64,000 bases of DNA from an uncultured Bacteroidales bacterium (GCA_949297125.1 CASFRS010000005.1:48748-112747), one strand, 5' to 3'; positions 45,537 through 54,426 are shown, counted from the first letter of the stretch. Notes: a model not told the origin generated them from the sequence alone. Numbers and translations are program-made.

Positions 45537-48356
45537 TTAAAGTTTCACGCTTATGCCGAAGGAGAACGAGGTCCCCGGGCGGTATTTGTATGTTGTCTGT
45601 TCGCGCGTCTGCTGCTCGCCGTTTATAGTTACCGTAGGGAACTGCTTCATGGTTATGGGCTGCGAAAGGATGTCCTTTACGGTCAGTTTTATCTCCACAT
45701 GCTTCCCTATTGTCTTGGCAATACTGAAGTCGAGCAGGTTGCGCGGCATTTCGTAGGCATCTGGCAGGTCGAAGTCGGTGTTCCCGCTCAGCGACGTGGT
45801 CTTTCCCACGCCTATGATTCTTTTGCCTATTATGTTGTACATCAGCGAAGCAGATAACCCTACCTTCGGGTTGGACGACGTGTAGAACAGGCCGGCGTTT
45901 ATTATGTAGGGCGACTGTCCCTGCAAGGGCCTGTCCTTTTCGTTTATCAGCTCCCCTTCGTAAAATTCCAGTCGGCTCAGTACCGCCGAAGCGTTGAATA
46001 CCAGCGAGAGGTCGGGTACTCCTATGAAGTCGAGCGATTTCCTTACATCCACCTCGATGCCTGCAACGTACGCGCTTTTGGCGTTCTCGTAGCTGTACCG
46101 GTACGAGCCTCCCATGTCCACGAAGTTCCACTCTATCGGGTTCTTGAAGTGTTTGTAGAAAGCCCCTATGCTTACCGTTTCGCCGGGGGAGGGGTAAAAC
46201 TCGTAGCGGAGGTCTATGTTGTCAATCTCGGCAATCTTCAGTTCGGTGTTACCCTGAATTTCCGCGAACAGGTCGAAGTCGTAGTATACCGACGGGGAGA
46301 CCTCCCTGAACTCCGGACGGTTTACGGTGCGTCCGTAAGAGAGCCGCATCAGGTGCTTCTCATTGAAGTTGTATGTCAGGTTCAGGGCTGGCAGGACGGA
46401 CACCTTGTCGTATTTGTTCTCCGTCATCAGTATGTTTGCCGCCGTCATGGAGCGGTCGTATTTGATGCTCATGTTCCACCATTCTACCCTTACTCCCGCA
46501 TCTATGCTGAATTTGCCGATTGGAAGGGTGGTGGTAACATACGCTGCGGCAATCGACGACTTGCCGTCGTAGGCGTTGTATTTGTCGGTTATTTCGTCGG
46601 CGTACACCTTGTCGTATCCCAGCCATTCGTCGCTCATCATCTGCTCGAACGGAAGAGAGCGGTAGTAGAGGCGGTCGCTTACCGACAGGTTGTCGGTGCG
46701 GTATGTGAACTCCCTCGGCGTATAGCACCTGATACGGTATTCGCCGTACAGCCCGCTCTTGAGCGTAGCCTTTACGTCCTTGTCGGTGAACTTCTTCGTA
46801 TAGTCTACAGAGCCCGAAACCACGTTATCGTCCAAATCCTGGAAATATCTCTTTATATTGTCGTTGTAAGTCGCTATGTCGGGCGAAATGCTGCCGTCGG
46901 CAGGGAGGCTCCCCAGGTTGCTGACAATGCGCCGGTCGGGTTCGTTCTTGTTCGCATACGAGTAGCCGGCCGTCCAGTTTATCGTGTTGCTGCCGTCATA
47001 GTCGAGCAGGTGGGTCCCCGACAGCTGGCCGGTGTAGGTCATCCTTGACGAATAGTAAAGCTCCGTCTGTTTTTCGTAATAGTCTCCGCTCACCCTGCTT
47101 GCACCGTATCTTTCGGTAAGGCGGTTCTTGCCCAGTATGCTGAACATGTTGCGGAACTCTATGCGGTTTGCCGCGTTTATCTCGAAAAACCAGTTGTTCA
47201 TGGCCGACAACATCACGTTGTTCGAGTACTGGTTGTCTATGTATTCCTTCTCTATTACCGGGGCATCGGCCGATGCGCTGTAAACCCCGTACCTGTTGTT
47301 CAGTACGTCCTGCAGCGTCCTGTTCTCGTTCTTGTAGTTGGCGGCGAGTGTAAACCCTACGCGCTGCGCGAGGCGTCTGCTGAGGTCGAAATTGAATTTC
47401 AGGTCGGGGTACGGCCTGAAGCTCTTTATGCCCCAGTCGTTGTTGAATCCGTTTTTGGTGTAGTAAGTGATTCCGTCAGGCGTCTTTACCTGGTCGAGCG
47501 AAGATGGAAAATCCGATGAAAGCGTCCTCTGCCGGTTGTCCACCCCTAACCAGTCCGTGCACGATGGGTTGCCTATGCGCATCTCCCTGAAGTGTGATTT
47601 CGTGTTGAACCCTGCGCCCACGCCGATGTTGAACGAATTCCTTTCGGGCATCCCTTTTGTCCCTATCTTTATGAATCCACCGCAAAAATCGCCCGGTAGG
47701 TCGGCCGAATACGACTTGGCCACAATTATGTTGTCGATGCTCCCGCTCGGGATAATGTCGAACGAGAAGGCCCTGCCGTCGGCCTCGCTGCTCGGCGCCA
47801 CGCCGCCGTTTATCCACACGTTGTTGTAGCGTTGCGAAAGCCCCCTTACAATAATGTACTTGCCGTCTATGAGCGATACGCCGGGGATGCGTTTTACCGC
47901 CTCGCCGGCATCGCTGTCGGCCGTTTTCGCTATCTGTCCTCCCGATATTCCCGATGTTACCGATGTGGAAAGGCGGGTAGAGGTAAGTATGCCGGCCTCG
48001 CTGTTGGTTTTGCGACGTGCCGTAACCATAACCTCGTCCATGGTAATATCTTCGCTCTTAAGCTCTATTGAAAGAGGGGTCTCCTGTTTTCCGTCAACCG
48101 TCATTTTCATCTCCTTGTAACCGATGTAGTTGACCGTAATCGCAACCGGGAATTCCCTCCCGTCGGGAATGCTCAGCGTGAAGTTCCCGTCTATGTCGGT
48201 AATCGCGCCGTAATCGGGCGTGTCGCTCAACACGACCGAAGCCCCTATTATGGCCTCGCCGTTTGCCGCATCGGTAACACCACCCTTTATGACGTTGGCG
48301 GCGTGCCCGGTAAGGCAGCAGAGCAAAATGCAACATGTAATAAATAATCTCTTCAT
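45537..48356 (-). CDS. TonB-dependent outer-membrane receptor
   Basis: 939 residues. Signal peptide ends near HA/A (20); an N-terminal CarboxypepD_reg-like domain (about 22-105: GGVTDAANGEAIIGASVVLSDT...GAITDIDGNFTLSIP) leads to a TonB-box-like stretch (ITMDEVMVTARRKT), plug domain (SGGQIAKTADSDAGEAVKRIPGVSLIDGKYIIVRGLSQRYNNVW) and a 22-strand barrel ending GTSFSFGISVKL. Imports a bound substrate with TonB energy. No SusD gene adjoins; a beta-helix surface lipoprotein is downstream. Promoter region with a six-site 11-bp repeat array suggests PhoB-family control, so phosphate or a phosphorylated nutrient is the best guess. Confidence 0.92.
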   Translation of the reverse strand: MKRLFITCCILLCCLTGHAANVIKGGVTDAANGEAIIGASVVLSDTPDYGAITDIDGNFTLSIPDGREFPVAITVNYIGYKEMKMTVDGKQETPLSIELKSEDITMDEVMVTARRKTNSEAGILTSTRLSTSVTSGISGGQIAKTADSDAGEAVKRIPGVSLIDGKYIIVRGLSQRYNNVWINGGVAPSSEADGRAFSFDIIPSGSIDNIIVAKSYSADLPGDFCGGFIKIGTKGMPERNSFNIGVGAGFNTKSHFREMRIGNPSCTDWLGVDNRQRTLSSDFPSSLDQVKTPDGITYYTKNGFNNDWGIKSFRPYPDLKFNFDLSRRLAQRVGFTLAANYKNENRTLQDVLNNRYGVYSASADAPVIEKEYIDNQYSNNVMLSAMNNWFFEINAANRIEFRNMFSILGKNRLTERYGASRVSGDYYEKQTELYYSSRMTYTGQLSGTHLLDYDGSNTINWTAGYSYANKNEPDRRIVSNLGSLPADGSISPDIATYNDNIKRYFQDLDDNVVSGSVDYTKKFTDKDVKATLKSGLYGEYRIRCYTPREFTYRTDNLSVSDRLYYRSLPFEQMMSDEWLGYDKVYADEITDKYNAYDGKSSIAAAYVTTTLPIGKFSIDAGVRVEWWNMSIKYDRSMTAANILMTENKYDKVSVLPALNLTYNFNEKHLMRLSYGRTVNRPEFREVSPSVYYDFDLFAEIQGNTELKIAEIDNIDLRYEFYPSPGETVSIGAFYKHFKNPIEWNFVDMGGSYRYSYENAKSAYVAGIEVDVRKSLDFIGVPDLSLVFNASAVLSRLEFYEGELINEKDRPLQGQSPYIINAGLFYTSSNPKVGLSASLMYNIIGKRIIGVGKTTSLSGNTDFDLPDAYEMPRNLLDFSIAKTIGKHVEIKLTVKDILSQPITMKQFPTVTINGEQQTREQTTYKYRPGTSFSFGISVKL

Positions 48357-48390
48357 AACAATTCTCTATCCTCTTTTTGAATTTCCGCTG

Positions 48391-48398
48391 CAAAGCTA
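48391..48398 (-). promoter_or_regulatory. -7 element of the TonB receptor operon
   Basis: CAAAGCTA reads TAGCTTTG on the minus strand, matching TAnnTTTG. No TTTG is found at -33; instead the repeat array 48409-48469 occupies that position, as in activator-dependent promoters. Confidence 0.6.
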
Positions 48399-48408
48399 CG
48401 CCGCCGCA

Positions 48409-48469
48409 ATTACGAAGCCGTTACGTTCCTGTTACGTTCAAGTTAAGCTACTGTTACGAAAAAGTTAAG
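48409..48469 (-). promoter_or_regulatory. Six half-sites with exact 11-bp period (PhoB-like box array)
   Basis: Plus-strand half-sites: ATTACG at 48409, GTTACG at 48420, GTTACG at 48431, GTTAAG at 48442, GTTACG at 48453, GTTAAG at 48464. Read on the minus strand they are CTTAAC/CGTAAC. Direct repeats one helical turn apart are the hallmark of PhoB/OmpR-family activators. The array begins 10 bases upstream of the TonB receptor -7 element and ends 31 bases before the ybeY -33 element. Confidence 0.7.
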
Positions 48470-48499
48470 GCGCATCCCCCTTTTCCCTGCGCAGGCCAG

Positions 48500-48530
48500 T
48501 TGCATCTGACCGCTATAATGCCTAACTTTG
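48500..48530 (+). promoter_or_regulatory. Promoter of ybeY
   Basis: TTG at 48500-48502, 20 bases, TAACTTTG at 48523-48530. The -7 overlaps an in-frame TTG at 48528, which therefore cannot be the start codon. Confidence 0.7.
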
Positions 48531-48581
48531 TCTGCATGGAACAGGTCCGGGGTGCTACCGGCCGAAACAAAAAGAAGAGAA

Positions 48582-49028
48582 ATGGCGATAAACTATTGTT
48601 CCGATGGGGTGCGCATACCCCCTTTCAGGCGCAGGGAACTGACTGCATGGATAAGGCGTGTGGCCGCTGCCTACGGAAAGGAGTGCGGCGATATTTCCTA
48701 TATATTCTGCAATGACGAAAAGATACTGGAAGTAAACAGGGAGTACCTCCGGCACGACTATTATACCGATATAATAACGTTCGACTACACCGACGGCAAC
48801 ACCCTTTCGGGCGATATCTTCATCAGCCTCGATACGGTTGAAAGCAACGCCTCGTCCCTGTCGCAACCTTACCGCAGCGAGCTCCTACGCGTGGTTATAC
48901 ACGGCATATTGCACCTGTGCGGCATAAATGACAAGGGGGCAGGCGAGCGGGCCGTAATGGAACGCGCCGAAAACGACGCCCTTGCGCTTGTAAATACCGA
49001 ACAACTTTATAAAAACAGCAAGAAATGA
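48582..49028 (+). CDS. ybeY: Endoribonuclease YbeY
   Basis: Zinc-dependent rRNA maturation and quality-control nuclease. 148 residues from the ATG at 48582 (MAINYCSDG), chosen because longer starts lie inside the promoter. The metal site is HGILHLCGINDKG (HxxxHxxGxxH family; here the third ligand position is Asp/Lys-flanked rather than His), near residue 105-117; TDIITFDY and SGDIFISLDTVESNA precede it. The downstream gene overlaps by four bases. The altered third position of the HGxLHLxGYDH consensus (GIND instead of GYDH) is a feature seen in some Bacteroidota members. Confidence 0.9.
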   Translation: MAINYCSDGVRIPPFRRRELTAWIRRVAAAYGKECGDISYIFCNDEKILEVNREYLRHDYYTDIITFDYTDGNTLSGDIFISLDTVESNASSLSQPYRSELLRVVIHGILHLCGINDKGAGERAVMERAENDALALVNTEQLYKNSKK

Positions 49029-49954
49029 GAACGAAGTTGATTTATCCGGCCATTGCAGTGTTGCTGGCGTTTGCCGTTGCCGGGTGTCAGAAGAGAGAAG
49101 CCTCGCGCAAGCCGATAGCGGGACATGTGATACTCGTCGGGTTCGACGGGTGGGGCGCATATTCCGTACCTGGGGCGGACATGCCGAATTTGAAAAAACT
49201 GATGCAGGAAGGAAGCTACACCCTTTCAAAGCGCAGCGTGCTTCCTTCCTCGAGCGCGGTCAACTGGGCTTCGATGTTCATGGGGGCCGGGCCGGAACTG
49301 CACGGGTACACCGAGTGGGATTCGAGTACTCCCGATTTGCCGTCGCGCGTAGTCTCCGAATCCGGAACTTTCCCTACGGTATTCCGCCTTCTCCGCGATG
49401 CAGAACCGGATGCCGAAATAGGGTGCTTTTACGAGTGGGACGGTATAAAATATCTGGTGGATACTCTCGCTCTGAGCGAATATTGGCATGCCCCCGACTA
49501 TATAAACAACCCCGATACCCTCTGCAGCGAGGCGTGCCGTTATATAAAGGAGAAGAAGCCGCGCCTGTTTGCCGTCTGCTTCGATAACCCCGACCACGTA
49601 GGCCACACTGCGGGGCATGATACCCCGGAGTATTATGCCGAACTGTCGAGGCTCGATTCCATATTGGGCAAGATAACCGGTGCAGCAGTCGATGCCGACA
49701 TTTACGACGACTGCATAGTGATAGTAACGTCCGACCATGGCGGTATCGGGACCGGACACGGAGGAAAGACGATGGCCGAAATGGAGACGCCTTTCGTAAT
49801 TGCAGGGAAAGGAGTCAGACAAGGCGGCGAATTCGGCGAGAGCATGATGCAGTACGATTGCGCCTCGACGATAGCATGGATATTCGGGCTCGAACAGCCG
49901 CAAGTCTGGGTGGGCCGCCCCATGAAGCAACTCTTCTCGTGCCAGCCGCAATAG
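49025..49954 (+). CDS. AlkP-superfamily phosphodiesterase/phosphatase lipoprotein
   Basis: 309 residues. Lipoprotein signal with lipobox AVAGC (Cys 21); residues after it (QKREAS) lack the acidic surface signal, so periplasmic orientation is likely. Alkaline-phosphatase superfamily core: VGFDGWGAYSVPGADMPNLKKL (first metal Asp), SSSAVNWASMFMG with the likely nucleophile Ser/Thr near 75, CFDNPDHVGHTAGHD (Asp and two His) and TSDHGGIGTGHGG (Asp-His, His). This is the nucleotide pyrophosphatase/phosphodiesterase-like layout, so phosphate-ester or phosphodiester cleavage. Overlaps ybeY by four bases; it lies near the PhoB-like array, which would suit phosphorus scavenging. Confidence 0.85.
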   Translation: MRTKLIYPAIAVLLAFAVAGCQKREASRKPIAGHVILVGFDGWGAYSVPGADMPNLKKLMQEGSYTLSKRSVLPSSSAVNWASMFMGAGPELHGYTEWDSSTPDLPSRVVSESGTFPTVFRLLRDAEPDAEIGCFYEWDGIKYLVDTLALSEYWHAPDYINNPDTLCSEACRYIKEKKPRLFAVCFDNPDHVGHTAGHDTPEYYAELSRLDSILGKITGAAVDADIYDDCIVIVTSDHGGIGTGHGGKTMAEMETPFVIAGKGVRQGGEFGESMMQYDCASTIAWIFGLEQPQVWVGRPMKQLFSCQPQ

Positions 49955-49978
49955 CCGGCGGCACCGTTCAATACGACA

Positions 49979-50031
49979 GCGGGCATGTACCCCTGGCCCC
50001 GACAACCGGAGCAGGCAAGGTACATGCCCGC
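49979..50031 (+). terminator. Long-loop stem after the AlkP-family gene
   Basis: GCGGGCATGTACC (49979-49991) pairs perfectly with GGTACATGCCCGC (50019-50031); 27-base loop, no T-run. Resembles the stem at 2039-2081 in style. Confidence 0.5.
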
Positions 50032-50135
50032 GTTGCGTCCGCACGGCATGTTGGAGGTACGGCCGGTTTACCTCACCGCAATTCCGTGCCGTTGCAGGGC
50101 TTTCGTGCATGTGCAGGCACATCGATACTTTTTAC

Positions 50136-50143
50136 TACTTTTG
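50136..50143 (+). promoter_or_regulatory. -7 element of mnmG
   Basis: TACTTTTG matches TAnnTTTG 22 bases ahead of the ATG at 50166; supports that start over an in-frame ATG at 50109. Confidence 0.5.
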
Positions 50144-50165
50144 CAGAGTACAATCATTGCAGCTT

Positions 50166-52040
50166 ATGAGATACGATTACGATATAATAGTTGTCGGGGC
50201 GGGACATGCCGGGTGCGAGGCGGCAGCCGCCGCAGCCAATCTCGGTTCGCAGACCCTGCTTATTACCATGGATTTCAACAAGATAGCGCAGATGAGCTGC
50301 AATCCGGCTATCGGCGGAATAGCCAAAGGTCAGATAGTCAGGGAGATAGATGCGCTCGGAGGGTATACTGGAATTGTTACCGATGCAACCGCCATCCAGT
50401 TCCGCATGCTCAACCGTTCAAAAGGGCCGGCAATGTGGAGTCCGAGGGCGCAGTGCGACCGTCGCCGTTTCATCGACAGGTGGCGTTCAGTACTCGAAGG
50501 CATTCCCAACCTTTACATGTGGCAGGATACGGTAGCCTCGCTCCTCCTCTCCGGTAAGAGCGTCTGCGGGGTAAAGACCGTACTCGGCGTGGAATTCCGA
50601 GCGCGGTGCGTAGTGATAACCTCCGGCACGTTCCTCAACGGGTTGCTCCACATAGGGCGTACACAACTGGCCGGGGGGCGTATTTCCGAACCGGCGTCGT
50701 ACGGCCTTACCGCGCAGCTCGTCGAACTCGGCATCCCTGCTGGTAGAATGAAGACCGGCACACCGGTCAGGATAGACGGGCGCAGCATCGACTTTTCATT
50801 GGCTGAAGAACAGTCGGGCGAAACCGATTTCCACAAGTTTTCGTTCCTCGACACCCCTTCGCGAGTGCTCCGACAGCGGCGATGCTGGGGTGTCTACACC
50901 AATGAAAAGGTGCACGCCATACTGCGCGAAGGTTTCCCCGACTCCCCCCTCTACAACGGTCAGATAAAGAGCATAGGACCGCGCTATTGCCCGAGCATCG
51001 AGACGAAGCTCCATACTTTTCCAGACAAGGACAAGCACCAGCTATTTCTCGAGCCGGAAGGAGAAGATTGCAACGAATATTACCTGAACGGGTACTCGTC
51101 GTCCCTTCCCGTCGATGTCCAGATTCGCGCCCTGCAACAGATTCCGGCCTTGCGCAACGTGCAGGTATACCGTCCCGGTTATGCGATAGAGTACGATTAT
51201 TTCAATCCCGAATATCTTAAACATACCCTCGAAAGCAAGGTGGTCGATTACCTCTTCCTTGCAGGGCAGGTAAACGGTACCACGGGGTATGAAGAAGCGG
51301 CGGGGCAGGGTATGGTCGCCGGAATCAATGCGCACCTGAAATGCCACGGGGGAGGCGAATTTGTCCTTTCGCGAGACGAAGCTTATATAGGGGTCCTTGT
51401 CGACGACCTTGTAACCAAAGGCGTGGATGAGCCGTACCGCATGTTTACTTCCCGTGCAGAATACCGCATACTGTTGCGGCAGGACGATGCCGACATGCGC
51501 CTTACACCCCGTTCGCACGCCATCTCGCTTGCTTCGGCAAGACGTTTCGGGATGTTGGAGGCAAAGCGTGAAAACCGCGACAGGCTTGTGGAGTTCTGCC
51601 GCAACTACTCCGTCAGGGCCGACTATGTAAACAGCGGCCTGGAACGGCTCGGCACGACACCGCTCAGGCAAGGCGTGAAACTGATAGACCTTATACTCCG
51701 TCCCCAACTCGGCATCTACGATGTTGCCGAACTTGTGCCGCGTCTGAAACGAGAGATTGAACGGATAACCGACCGCAGGGAGGAGACCGTCGAAGCGGCC
51801 GAAGTTCTGATGAAGTACGAGGGGTATATAGCTCGCGAGCGGCTTATTGCCGACAAGATTTCCCGCCTTGAAAATATCCGCATAAAAGGAAAATTCAATT
51901 ATTCCGAGATTGCCCAGCTTACCATCGAGGCGCGCCAGAAACTCGAAAGGATAGACCCCGAGACTATTGCGCAGGCGGGGAGGATACCCGGCATTTCGCC
52001 CAGCGACATAAATATTCTGTTGCTTCTTTTGGGCAGATGA
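50166..52040 (+). CDS. mnmG: tRNA uridine-5-carboxymethylaminomethyl modification enzyme MnmG (GidA)
   Basis: FAD enzyme that with MnmE installs the cmnm5 group at wobble U34. 624 residues from the ATG at 50166, family length. FAD motif VVGAGHAGCEAAAAAANLG; MSCNPAIGGIAKGQIVREIDALGG; PAMWSPRAQCDR; SGTFLNGLLHIG; the C-terminal helical domain ends with ELLMKYEGYIARE-like VLMKYEGYIARERL and TIEARQKLERI. Start chosen from the promoter position and from alignment of MRYDYDIIVVG to the family N-terminus. parS lies 20 bases after its stop, then uvrC. Confidence 0.96.
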   Translation: MRYDYDIIVVGAGHAGCEAAAAAANLGSQTLLITMDFNKIAQMSCNPAIGGIAKGQIVREIDALGGYTGIVTDATAIQFRMLNRSKGPAMWSPRAQCDRRRFIDRWRSVLEGIPNLYMWQDTVASLLLSGKSVCGVKTVLGVEFRARCVVITSGTFLNGLLHIGRTQLAGGRISEPASYGLTAQLVELGIPAGRMKTGTPVRIDGRSIDFSLAEEQSGETDFHKFSFLDTPSRVLRQRRCWGVYTNEKVHAILREGFPDSPLYNGQIKSIGPRYCPSIETKLHTFPDKDKHQLFLEPEGEDCNEYYLNGYSSSLPVDVQIRALQQIPALRNVQVYRPGYAIEYDYFNPEYLKHTLESKVVDYLFLAGQVNGTTGYEEAAGQGMVAGINAHLKCHGGGEFVLSRDEAYIGVLVDDLVTKGVDEPYRMFTSRAEYRILLRQDDADMRLTPRSHAISLASARRFGMLEAKRENRDRLVEFCRNYSVRADYVNSGLERLGTTPLRQGVKLIDLILRPQLGIYDVAELVPRLKREIERITDRREETVEAAEVLMKYEGYIARERLIADKISRLENIRIKGKFNYSEIAQLTIEARQKLERIDPETIAQAGRIPGISPSDINILLLLLGR

Positions 52041-52060
52041 TTTGCGGGGCGGGGTGCAAT

Positions 52061-52076
52061 GTTCCACGTGAAACAA
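52061..52076. other. parS centromere-like site
   Basis: TGTTCCACGTGAAACA matches the ParB site consensus TGTTNCACGTGAAACA at every defined position. It lies in the 54-base gap between mnmG and uvrC. It is the only such site I find in the window. Confidence 0.8.
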
Positions 52077-52094
52077 TTTAAATTCTGAACCGTA

Positions 52095-53915
52095 ATGCAA
52101 CAGGCGTTCGACAGTATTAAAAGCATAATTTCCACGTTGCCCGACTCTCCCGGAGTATACCAGTATTTCGACAAGGAGGGGCGAATCATATACGTGGGCA
52201 AGGCCAAGAACCTGAAACGCCGCGTTTCGTCCTATTTCAACAAAACGGCGCAGAGTGTGAAGACTGCCGTAATGCTGAGACATGTGGCCGACCTTAAATA
52301 TATAGTCGTGGGGAGCGAGGAGGATGCACTGCATCTGGAGAACTCCATGATAAAGGAGTATCAGCCCCGCTACAATATCCTGCTTAAGGACGACAAGACC
52401 TATCCGTGGATTGTGGTGAAGAAAGAGCCTTTTCCGCGCATATTCCTTACCCGTAACGTAGTCAGGGACGGGTCAAGGTATTATGGCCCGTATGCAAACG
52501 TCAATCTGGCAAAGGTGATAATTGCGCTTATCAGAAGGCTGTATCCGGTACGCTCGTGCAACCTGATGCTCACCGCCGAGAATATAAGCAAGGGAAAGTT
52601 CAGGAAATGCCTGGAATACCACATAAAGAACTGTACCGCGCCATGCGTGGGGGAGGAGAGCGCCGAAAACTACGATGAATATATCCGTCAGGCGAAACAG
52701 ATTCTAAACGGCGAGACAGCCCGCCTGTCGGCATATCTGAAAGATGAGATGTACCGCCTTGCAGGAGAAATGCGTTTCGAGGAGGCCCAGAAGATGAAAG
52801 AAAAACTCGAACTGCTCGAAAATTACCGTTCAAAATCGGTAATAGTCAATTCAAGCGTGCATAATGTCGATGTATTCGGGTACGACGAGGATGATGATGC
52901 GGCCTATATAAACTACCTGCATATAAAAGAGGGGGCAATAGTCCAAAGCATGACCATATCGTACAGGAAGAGAATTGACGAAACGCGCGAAGATATCCTG
53001 ATGATAGGGGTAACCGAACTGCGCGGGCGGTTCGGCAGTACGGCAAAAGAGATAATAGTGCCGTTCGATACGGGAGTTGAAAGCAGCAACTATACGGCTG
53101 TCGTTCCGCAGCGCGGCGACAAGAAGAGGCTTCTGGAAATTTCCGAACGCAATGCCCGACAGTACAGGATTGACAAACTGAAGCAATCGGAAAAACTGAA
53201 CCCCGAGCAGCGGACAACGCGCCTGTTGAAGCAGGTGGCCTCCGATTTCCGCCTTTCAGAACTGCCGCGGCATATGGAGTGTTTCGACAATTCCAACATA
53301 CAGGGCACCAATCCGGTGTCGTCATGCGTGGTTTTCAAGGACGGGAAACCGGCAAAAAAGGAGTATCGCCATTTCAATGTAAAGACGGTGGAGGGGGCAA
53401 ACGACTTTGCTACCATGTATGAAGCCGTATATCGCCGGTACAAGCGGTTAAGCGACGAAATGCAGCCGCTTCCGCAACTGATAATAATAGACGGAGGCAA
53501 AGGGCAGCTCCATTTTGCGGTCAATGCGTTGAAAGACCTCGGTCTGTACGGGAAGGTTGCGATAGCAGGGATAGCGAAAAGGCTTGAAGAGATTTATTTT
53601 CCCGATGATTCCGTGCCGCTTTATATCGACAAGAATTCCGAGTCGCTGAAAGTGGTGCAGCGGATGCGCGATGAAGCCCACCGTTTCGGGATAACGCATC
53701 ACCGCAACCGGCGCAGCAAGGGGCAGGTCGTTTCCGAACTCGATTCCATACCCGGGATAGGGGAGAAGACCCGCGAAACGCTGTTGAAGCAGTTCAAGAG
53801 TTTCAAACGGATAAAAGAGGCCTCTTTCGATGAACTCGTCAGTGCAGTGGGGGCGGCAAAAGCGCAAAAACTGGCATCGTATTTTAATTCCGGATCGGTG
53901 CGCAATGACGAATGA
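52095..53915 (+). CDS. uvrC: Excinuclease ABC subunit C
   Basis: Makes the two incisions in nucleotide excision repair. 606 residues. GIY-YIG nuclease at 15-95 (SPGVYQYFDKEGRIIYVGKAKNLKRR with Tyr/Arg of the 3' cut), UVR helical hairpin near 205-240 (RLAGEMRFEEAQKMKEKL), RNase H-like 5' nuclease at about 390-530 (ECFDNSNIQGTNPVSS, IIIDGGKGQLHFA with catalytic Asps), and tandem helix-hairpin-helix at the end (SIPGIGEKTRETLLKQFKS). Same strand as mnmG, dtd, MazG and deoC. Confidence 0.97.
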   Translation: MQQAFDSIKSIISTLPDSPGVYQYFDKEGRIIYVGKAKNLKRRVSSYFNKTAQSVKTAVMLRHVADLKYIVVGSEEDALHLENSMIKEYQPRYNILLKDDKTYPWIVVKKEPFPRIFLTRNVVRDGSRYYGPYANVNLAKVIIALIRRLYPVRSCNLMLTAENISKGKFRKCLEYHIKNCTAPCVGEESAENYDEYIRQAKQILNGETARLSAYLKDEMYRLAGEMRFEEAQKMKEKLELLENYRSKSVIVNSSVHNVDVFGYDEDDDAAYINYLHIKEGAIVQSMTISYRKRIDETREDILMIGVTELRGRFGSTAKEIIVPFDTGVESSNYTAVVPQRGDKKRLLEISERNARQYRIDKLKQSEKLNPEQRTTRLLKQVASDFRLSELPRHMECFDNSNIQGTNPVSSCVVFKDGKPAKKEYRHFNVKTVEGANDFATMYEAVYRRYKRLSDEMQPLPQLIIIDGGKGQLHFAVNALKDLGLYGKVAIAGIAKRLEEIYFPDDSVPLYIDKNSESLKVVQRMRDEAHRFGITHHRNRRSKGQVVSELDSIPGIGEKTRETLLKQFKSFKRIKEASFDELVSAVGAAKAQKLASYFNSGSVRNDE

Positions 53916-53921
53916 TTTTAG

Positions 53922-53929
53922 TAAATTTG
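53922..53929 (+). promoter_or_regulatory. -7 element of dtd
   Basis: TAAATTTG, full TAnnTTTG match, 45 bases ahead of the dtd ATG. No obvious -33 element. Confidence 0.4.
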
Positions 53930-53973
53930 TACCGTAACGGACAATACACGGCAACAAACGGCAGCAAGAAACC

Positions 53974-54426
53974 ATGCGCACAGTAATACAACGCGTAACG
54001 CACGCTTCGGTAACGGTAAACGGAGAAACCGTCGGGGCTATAGGGAACGGCCTTCTCGTACTGCTCGGTGTAGAACCGGGCGATACGGCCGACGACTTGA
54101 AATGGCTTTGCAACAAAACCGCCAACCTGCGAATCTTCGATGACGATGCAGGAGTAATGAATCTGTCGGTCATCGATACCGGCGGCGACCTTCTTGTCGT
54201 GAGCCAGTTCACGCTGCTTGCATCCACACGCAAGGGGAACCGTCCGTCCTATATCCGGGCTGCAGCTCCTGCCATATCCGAGCCGCTGTATGAAGAGTTC
54301 TGTTCCGAAATGGAGCGTCTTCTCGGAAAACCTGTAAAGCGCGGCGTATTCGGGGCGGATATGAAGGTAGAGTTGCTCAATTCCGGGCCGGTAACGATAA
54401 TAATTGACTCAAAAATAAGGGAGTAA
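53974..54426 (+). CDS. dtd: D-aminoacyl-tRNA deacylase
   Basis: Removes D-amino acids (and glycine from tRNA-Ala) mischarged on tRNA. 150 residues, exact family length. [17 protein letters not shown] opening, the SQFTLLAST motif (Thr 90 region) and the Gly-cisPro loop, here GPVTIIIDS near 138, line the active site; [14 protein letters not shown] follows the first. Stop and the next start share one base (TAATG). Confidence 0.96.
   Translation: MRTVIQRVTHASVTVNGETVGAIGNGLLVLLGVEPGDTADDLKWLCNKTANLRIFDDDAGVMNLSVIDTGGDLLVVSQFTLLASTRKGNRPSYIRAAAPAISEPLYEEFCSEMERLLGKPVKRGVFGADMKVELLNSGPVTIIIDSKIRE

Noticed and set aside
46149..47048. 299-codon plus-strand frame inside the TonB receptor gene
   Set aside because: Antisense shadow; the receptor frame is continuous and matches its family throughout.
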